From IMG/VR virus record IMGVR_UViG_3300044294_000136, positions 1 to 24,154 of that record: DNA of 24,154 bases. One strand, written 5' to 3'. Origin of the DNA: a virus. Made by a program: the position numbers and the translations under genes. The notes under the pieces are model-generated. The model had not been told where the DNA came from and made no database searches. It worked only from the letters and a program-made list of their open reading frames with translations. This document shows, one piece after another, positions 20,490-24,154 of the stretch; position 1 is the first letter of the stretch, and the number at the start of each line of letters is the position of its first letter.

Positions 20490-21301
20490 GCCGCACCCCG
20501 CAGCTCGCCGAGCAGGCGGTCCAGACCCTTGCCGGTGATGCGGATCTGCGGCGCCACCTGGAGGCGCTCGCCCGACGGCTTGTAGCGCGGCGGGTAGATG
20601 CGAGGCTCGAGGAGGCCCTGCTCGCGGGCGCCCTGCTTGATGTGGCGCTGCCCGCCCTGGTGGAACGTCCAGCCGAGCGAGTCGAGCTTCGCCAGGAGCC
20701 GGTTCTGTCCGATCATCACGCCGACGTTGCAAAGCATCTGCGCGGCCTCGCGAGCCGCGAACGACCCGGCCCCCGACGCGATGTCCTTCCACGCCTGCGC
20801 GGCCGGCGTCAGCTCTTCGACCTTCGTCTCGGCGGTCTCGGCGCGCGCGGTCAGCGAGGCGATCCGCTCCGATGCGACGGTGAGCGCCTTCAGCATCAGC
20901 TCGTCGTCGGTCATCTCGATCGCTGGAGCAGCGACCTCGGCCTCGCGTGTCTTGACCGCGAAGTACGCCTGGGCGGCGGCGACCTCGGGCTTGCGGGGGT
21001 CGCCGTTCATCACCACGACGTAGGCGCCAAAGCGCGTCAGGTGGTAGTCCGGCACGGCGCGCTGTGCGCCGGAGCCCAGGTCGACCATCTTGCTGGCGTC
21101 AGCAACATGGTCCGTCACGGTCTCGCCCTGGTTGCCGAGCGAGATGATCGCGCGGTCGATGGCAGCGGCGAAGTTCCGCCACTGGTCGTAGGTCATCGCG
21201 TCGGCGAGGTCGCGGGCGGACCAGAACTCGGACCCGTCGGGACGGGTCTGCTTGATGGCGTCGAACGGCGACGGGGCGCCATCAACAGGGGTCAGGGTCA
21301 T
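20486..21301 (-). CDS. Antirepressor: DinD/BRO-like N-terminus plus KilAC domain
   Basis: 271 aa. The N-terminal half resembles DinD/BRO-type phage proteins: 'FWSARDLADAMTYDQWRNF' (26-44), 'GSGAQRAVPDYHLTRFGAYV' (77-96) and 'NGDPRKPEVAAAQAYFAVKT' (99-118). A short coiled coil follows (~128-165). The C-terminal part, 'REAAQMLCNVGVMIGQNRLL' then 'LGWTFHQGGQRH', is the KilAC/ANT domain of phage antirepressors. Such proteins inactivate the repressor, often during host stress. ATG at 21301 has GAGAGGAAG upstream and overlaps the Cro-like stop (ATGA). Confidence 0.82.
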   Translation of the reverse strand: MTLTPVDGAPSPFDAIKQTRPDGSEFWSARDLADAMTYDQWRNFAAAIDRAIISLGNQGETVTDHVADASKMVDLGSGAQRAVPDYHLTRFGAYVVVMNGDPRKPEVAAAQAYFAVKTREAEVAAPAIEMTDDELMLKALTVASERIASLTARAETAETKVEELTPAAQAWKDIASGAGSFAAREAAQMLCNVGVMIGQNRLLAKLDSLGWTFHQGGQRHIKQGAREQGLLEPRIYPPRYKPSGERLQVAPQIRITGKGLDRLLGELRGAA

Positions 21302-21549
21302 GCCGACTTCCTCTCGACGTTCTGGCGTGGATCACTGGACACCGCGGGCACGAAAAGGAGGTCGACGGGCACCTGCAGCAGGTAGGCGATCTTCACCGCC
21401 GCGTCCGTCGTCACCGATCGCGCTTGCCCGGCCAGGATCCGGTTCATGTAGGAGTGGGACTTCCAGCCCATCGACTTCGAGAGCTGGCGTGCCGAGTACC
21501 CCTTGGTCTCCATCAGGCGGCGGATCAGGTCCGCGTCCTTCACCTTCAT
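21298..21549 (-). CDS. Cro-like HTH (XRE) regulator
   Basis: 83 aa. Residues ~7-60 form a helix-turn-helix: 'DLIRRLMETKGYSARQLSKS', 'GWKSHSYMNRILAGQ', then 'DAAVKIAYLLQVPVDLLF', the classic XRE tail. First gene of the leftward early operon and divergent from the repressor, so by analogy it competes for the same operators. ATG at 21549 has CGGAGC upstream and lies about 30 nt downstream of the predicted -10 box; the longer frame would begin upstream of the predicted transcript start and is rejected. Confidence 0.85.
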   Translation of the reverse strand: MKVKDADLIRRLMETKGYSARQLSKSMGWKSHSYMNRILAGQARSVTTDAAVKIAYLLQVPVDLLFVPAVSSDPRQNVERKSA

Positions 21550-21804
21550 GTAGAGCTCCGATACATCGGGGGTGAGCAGTGACCTCACTGTAGATCGCCT
21601 CCCGTCGTTGTGTCCAGCGATTCCCGACAAACAATGAGGCACGGTGTCCGCGAACGCAAGCAGTTCCGACGAAAAAGCCCGCTCTGCCTGCGATTACAGC
21701 AGTGTTGTTCGGTACCGTCTGGTGTCCACGTTCTGCGCGACGGCCGCTCAATGGGGTGTCCGGGCTGTTTGCGCGGCTCGCCGTTGTGTCGTGAGGATTC
21801 CGTC
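21550..21804. promoter_or_regulatory. Immunity control region between divergent cro-like and repressor genes
   Basis: 255 bp without a gene. It contains the early promoter (separate entry), the perfect palindrome CAGTGA-CC-TCACTG at 21577-21590, and four GTGTCC hexamers on the + strand at 21610, 21644, 21722 and 21756, paired at 34-bp spacing. CGTTGTGTC occurs at 21605 and 21783. These are candidate operators. TACCGT at 21713-21718 could be the repressor gene's -10 box, but no matching -35 is clear. Confidence 0.6.
21587..21616 (-). promoter_or_regulatory. Early leftward promoter for the cro-like operon
   Basis: On the - strand TGGACA (21611-21616; five of six to TTGACA) and TACAGT (21587-21592; TANNNT) are 18 bp apart. 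The -35 contains a GTGTCC hexamer in reverse and the -10 overlaps the CAGTGA palindrome, so a repressor bound at either site would block RNA polymerase. Confidence 0.65.
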
Positions 21805-22266
21805 GTGCCCCAGGAAGTGACCCACCTGTGGCGGCTGATCCAGGACTGGCTTGACCGCCTGGATTTCCCGCCCACTCAGTCGAAGCTCGCCGAGCGTGTC
21901 GGCGTGACTCGGTCTGCGGTCAGTGACTGGAAGTACGGCAGGTCGACGCCGACGCCGCAGAACATGCGCGCGCTGGCCGAGCTGATGCAGCCCCAGCTGG
22001 GGCCGGCGACCTACGGGCTGCTGATCAGGGCGATGAACGTGGACGGCGGGTACATCCCCGCCTCTGAAGTGGAGGGAGGTGGGGGACGTGGCCGTCCCGC
22101 CGCCAACAAGACCGCGGGCGAGGACCGCGTCACCAACCTCGGCTCTCGCCGCAAGGGCGAGAGCAAGCTGTCGAGCATCAAGGACCCCTACGAGGTCGCC
22201 GACGCTGCGGCCGACGACCCCGACAACGAGGGCAAGGGCGGTCGCCGGAACGAGGGCGACTACTAG
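21805..22266 (+). CDS. Phage repressor, HTH (XRE) without peptidase domain
   Basis: 153 aa. N-terminal HTH: 'TQSKLAERVGVTRSAVSDW' (24-42) then 'NMRALAELMQPQLGPATYGL'. After residue ~85 the protein is hydrophilic and Gly/Lys/Asp-rich ('EVEGGGGRGRPAANKTAGED') with no LexA/S24 Ser-Lys peptidase site, so RecA-driven self-cleavage is unlikely. Being divergent from the Cro-like gene and followed by an ImmA-type protease, it is the likely immunity repressor. I chose GTG at 21805 (TGAGGATTC upstream); 65 more open codons upstream cross the control region and have no domain. It is one of only two + strand genes. Confidence 0.8.
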   Translation: MPQEVTHLWRLIQDWLDRLDFPPTQSKLAERVGVTRSAVSDWKYGRSTPTPQNMRALAELMQPQLGPATYGLLIRAMNVDGGYIPASEVEGGGGRGRPAANKTAGEDRVTNLGSRRKGESKLSSIKDPYEVADAAADDPDNEGKGGRRNEGDY

Positions 22267-22276
22267 AACTGTCGGC

Positions 22277-22297
22277 GGCGGGTCCTAGCGTCCCGCC
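22277..22297 (+). promoter_or_regulatory. Hairpin and -10-like box in the repressor/ImmA gap
   Basis: GGCGGG (22277-22282) and CCCGCC (22292-22297) form a hairpin with a 9-nt loop. TAGCGT (22286-22291) fits TANNNT and ends 8 nt before the ATG of the next gene. With no ribosome site visible, a leaderless transcript starting at that ATG is possible. No -35 is evident. Confidence 0.35.
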
Positions 22298-22299
22298 CC

Positions 22300-22716
22300 A
22301 TGACGGCAGCAATCCACCCGTGGCGCAGGTTCCGCGCCCACGACGGCTGGAGGCTCGTCCGCCACGATGGCGGCGAGCGGGGCGTGACGCTGTTCGCCGA
22401 GCGCAAGGTGAGCCTGCGACGCGGGCTCACGCAGGTGCAGCGCCGCTGCACGATCCTCCACGAGTGCCTGCACGTCGAGCGCGGTCCCGTGCTGAACGGG
22501 ATGCTCGAGGCCGAGGAACTGCGCGTGCGGCGCGAGACGGCGCGACTCCTTATGCCAGACATCCGCGTCGTCGGCGACGCGCTCGCGTGGGCACAGTCCA
22601 ACGAGGAGGCGGCGCATGAGCTGTGGGTGACGCCGGACTGCCTAGCGGACCGGCTGGGTGCTCTGCATCCCGTCGAGCGCCACTGGCTCCGCCGCCGCCT
22701 GGCCGAGGTGGACTAA
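22300..22716 (+). CDS. ImmA/IrrE-family metallopeptidase
   Basis: 138 aa. His-Glu-Cys-Leu-His at 54-58 in 'ILHECLHVERGP' is the zinc HExxH site; the third ligand is probably Glu71 in 'MLEAEELRVRRETARLL'. In ICEBs1 of Bacillus the ImmA protease cuts the ImmR repressor to start excision; with the adjacent repressor lacking self-cleavage, the same logic is likely here. It follows the repressor by 33 bp, lacks a ribosome site, and overlaps the integrase gene tail-to-tail by 4 bases (CTAA). Confidence 0.83.
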   Translation: MTAAIHPWRRFRAHDGWRLVRHDGGERGVTLFAERKVSLRRGLTQVQRRCTILHECLHVERGPVLNGMLEAEELRVRRETARLLMPDIRVVGDALAWAQSNEEAAHELWVTPDCLADRLGALHPVERHWLRRRLAEVD

Positions 22717-23921
22717 GTCAGCTCCGGCGTCGGCTTGGTCAGCACCTCGCCCGGCACGACGTTGTCGCGGCGGCCCATCAGTAGGGAGTCCAGACGGTCG
22801 GCCGCCACGTCGTTCATTTCGTCGATCATGCGGCCGTAGATGTTGATGGTCGTCTGGATGTCTTCGTGGCCGAGGCGTCGCTGGATCTCGGCCAGGCTCA
22901 GGCCGGCGGCGTGGCAGATGGCGACGTGGCTGTGCCGGAGCCAGTGAGGCGTGGGCTTGCGTGCCGTGAGGCCGGCGGCTTCAACGAGACGGGGCCAGCG
23001 GGTGTCGCGGAAGGAGTTGATGTTCCACGGCCCCTCGCGCTTGACCCCTGGTCGACCGTCCTTGAACGTGAAGACGAGGTCGCCCGGCGCCTTGCCGACC
23101 ACGCGACGGCGCACCACCTCGACACCGGGGCCGAGGACCCGCAGCCGACGCACCGCGGCGGCCGACTTGCCGCCCTTGGTGATGCCGACGCGACTGCGGA
23201 GCACCTGCTCCATCGTCACGTAGACCCGCTCGCCGTCATCCTCCACGGATCCGGCGGCCAGTGCCACGGCCTCACTGATGCGCCAGCCCGTCGAGGCGAT
23301 GAAAGCGACGAGGTCCGCGGCGTCGGCGTCGACCGCACGACCCTTCTCGATGAGCGCGAGGAGCTCGGGCAACCGCAGGCCCTTGGGTTGCGTCTTCTGC
23401 CGGCGGGGCAGCTCGGTCTCCTTGCACGGGTTGTGCGGCACCAACTTCCTCGTCTTCGCCGCGCCCCAGCCGAAGATCTGGTGCAGGATCGCGTGCCGAT
23501 CAGCGATCGACTTGGGCGACAACGGCTTCTTGGTGACGGAGGACTTGGCCGTGCGGAGGTCGTCCACCCAGCGCTGCACGTCCATCTCGTCGACCATCGC
23601 CGCCTCCCGGTGACCGAACCACGGGTCGATCCAGTTCTCGTAGTCGCGCTTGTATCCCGCCCAGATGTTCGGGGTGACGTCGCCCTCCTTCGACTCGAGC
23701 CACCGCGCCGCGAGGTCGGCAACCGTGATGCCCTTGGGCCGCTGCTGGGCGGCGATGATCTTCAGCGCCTCTTCGACGCCGACCGCATTGATGAGGTCGG
23801 CGAACTTCCCCGCTGCCTTGGCGCTGTCGAAGCTGGTCGACGACTGCTTCTTGCCCTGGCGGTAGAGCACCGCCCACGTCTTCTCGCCGGACTTTGTCTG
23901 CCTCTCGCGCACGCTCGCCAC
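22713..23921 (-). CDS. int: Tyrosine integrase
   Basis: Site-specific recombinase (402 aa) for integration and excision at the tRNA-Ser. The N-terminal arm-binding domain (1-~60, 'GEKTWAVLYRQGKKQSS') is AP2-like; SAM-like core-binding domain ~65-155; catalytic domain from ~180. Active-site residues: Arg214 ('TGWRISEA'), Lys near 249-252, His326-x-x-Arg329 ('HWLRHSH'), His352 ('LGHEDIQTT') and the nucleophile Tyr362 ('INIYGRM'). All are present, so it should be functional. Start GTG at 23921 with GAGAGGATG upstream. Its 5' end faces the tRNA gene 100 bp away. Confidence 0.95.
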   Translation of the reverse strand: MASVRERQTKSGEKTWAVLYRQGKKQSSTSFDSAKAAGKFADLINAVGVEEALKIIAAQQRPKGITVADLAARWLESKEGDVTPNIWAGYKRDYENWIDPWFGHREAAMVDEMDVQRWVDDLRTAKSSVTKKPLSPKSIADRHAILHQIFGWGAAKTRKLVPHNPCKETELPRRQKTQPKGLRLPELLALIEKGRAVDADAADLVAFIASTGWRISEAVALAAGSVEDDGERVYVTMEQVLRSRVGITKGGKSAAAVRRLRVLGPGVEVVRRRVVGKAPGDLVFTFKDGRPGVKREGPWNINSFRDTRWPRLVEAAGLTARKPTPHWLRHSHVAICHAAGLSLAEIQRRLGHEDIQTTINIYGRMIDEMNDVAADRLDSLLMGRRDNVVPGEVLTKPTPELT

Positions 23922-23942
23922 GGCTCATCCTCTCTCGCCCCA

Positions 23943-23960
23943 GTTGACCCCCCGTTGACC
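23943..23960. repeat. Paired GTTGACC repeats upstream of integrase
   Basis: GTTGACC at 23943-23949 and 23954-23960, 11 bp apart (one helical turn), between the integrase start and the terminator. They are candidates for integrase arm-type sites or for a binding site controlling integrase. Confidence 0.4.
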
Positions 23961-23964
23961 GTCG

Positions 23965-24008
23965 CCAAACAAGAAGGCCCCCGACCCGCGTTCATGCAGG
24001 TCAGGGGC
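23965..24008 (-). terminator. Intrinsic terminator between tRNA-Ser and integrase
   Basis: Arms GCCCCCGACC (23977-23986) and GGTCAGGGGC (23999-24008). In - strand RNA all ten pairs form (one G-U) and a T-rich tail, CTTCTTGTTTGG, follows; in + strand RNA there is a C/A mismatch. It should stop transcripts coming from the tRNA before they enter the integrase gene. Confidence 0.75.
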
Positions 24009-24020
24009 TATTCTACCCAG

Positions 24021-24050
24021 CAGAGGGAGCGGGATTCGAACCCGCGGTGG
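24021..24050. other. Probable attachment core in the tRNA-Ser 3' half
   Basis: The integrase gene lies next to the 3' end of the tRNA with the phage on that side. Tyrosine integrases of this kind usually recombine within the T-arm to 3' end of a tRNA, with the phage restoring that part. Only one end is in the window, so the core cannot be defined by comparison. Confidence 0.45.
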
Positions 24051-24105
24051 GTCTCCCCACGACCGCTTTCAAGGCGGTTCCGATCGGCCACTCCGGCATC
24101 CCTCC
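24021..24105 (-). tRNA. tRNA-Ser (UGA anticodon)
   Basis: 85 nt. Acceptor arm GGAGGGA pairs with TCCCTCT (G-U at the end), discriminator G as usual for serine. Anticodon stem ACCGC/GCGGT with loop CTTGAAA gives anticodon TGA (24069-24071). Long variable arm GTGGG-GAGA-CCCAC and T arm GCGGG-TTCGAAT-CCCGC. CCA is not encoded. The gene is complete, so the host still makes this tRNA after integration. Confidence 0.95.
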
Positions 24106-24108
24106 CGA

Positions 24109-24143
24109 GCGCGGCCGGAGCCGCGCGTCGGGACCTGAGTGTA
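24109..24143 (-). promoter_or_regulatory. tRNA-Ser promoter -10 and leader hairpin
   Basis: On the - strand TACACT (24138-24143) fits a TANNNT -10 box; the start would fall near 24131. Between it and the tRNA, GCGCGGC (24109-24115) and GCCGCGC (24120-24126) form a tight hairpin with a 4-nt loop in the 5' leader. The -35 lies at or beyond the window edge. Confidence 0.45.
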
Positions 24144-24154
24144 GGGGTGCCCGG

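Noticed and set aside
21610-21804. 65-codon N-terminal extension of the repressor
   Set aside because: It would run through the operators and early promoter, has no domain, and the GTG at 21805 has its own ribosome site.
7138-23921. Anti-phage defence, toxin-antitoxin or cargo genes
   Set aside because: I looked for nuclease/ATPase pairs, toxin-antitoxin pairs and metabolic cargo; apart from the orphan methyltransferase and unnamed small proteins, nothing supports such a call.

Overview
The window is one arm of a temperate, HK97-type (siphovirus-like) prophage in a high-GC actinobacterium. By eye the DNA is about two-thirds G+C, GTG starts are common, and the -10 motifs are of TANNNT type. 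It runs from the major capsid gene at the left edge to a host tRNA-Ser(UGA) gene at the right edge. The phage integrase lies directly beside the 3' end of that tRNA, so the tRNA is the probable attachment site. Only one prophage end is present; tail and lysis genes should lie beyond the left edge. No genus can be assigned from the sequence alone.

Layout from right to left, which is the direction of most transcription. (1) 24105-22713: tRNA-Ser, a terminator after it, and the tyrosine integrase. (2) 22716-21298: the immunity switch. On the + strand are an HTH repressor without a LexA-like peptidase domain and an ImmA/IrrE-type metallopeptidase. Divergent from them, on the - strand, is a small Cro-like HTH gene. 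The 255-bp region between them holds a recognisable early promoter, a palindrome over its -10 box and four GTGTCC hexamers. (3) 21301-20223: a KilAC-type antirepressor and an excisionase-like HTH protein. (4) 20148-7211: about 28 genes packed stop-on-start (ATGA, GTGA or TGATG overlaps) with almost no spacer. These are small Cys-rich proteins, a RecE-like PDDEXK nuclease with an unrecognised partner, a cytosine-C5 methyltransferase interrupted by an intein, RusA, SSB, a helicase-loader/initiator-like protein, a DnaB helicase and Ead/Ea22-like proteins. (5) 7137-6561: a T5orf172/GIY-YIG-like gene broken by an in-frame amber codon, followed by a terminator whose hairpin pairs fully only in - strand RNA. 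(6) 6450-1: the packaging and head module. It comprises a small ORF broken in a G9 tract, HNH endonuclease, probable small terminase, large terminase, portal fused to a MuF-like domain, prohead protease and major capsid protein.

How it works together: the repressor should silence the early promoter at 21587-21616, and ImmA and the antirepressor are candidate relief routes. Early transcription would then read excision, recombination, methylation and replication genes. Replication may start inside the loader gene, where four 15-bp iterons sit at 44/22/44-bp spacing. They are read in different codon frames, so selection on the DNA itself is likely. Late transcription after the terminator makes packaging and capsid proteins.

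Most notable points: the intein placed exactly at the catalytic Pro-Cys of the methyltransferase; the out-of-frame iterons within the loader gene; two late-junction genes broken by a single base (amber codon, G9 tract); the portal-MuF fusion; and the unrecognised conserved-looking protein coupled to the RecE-like nuclease.
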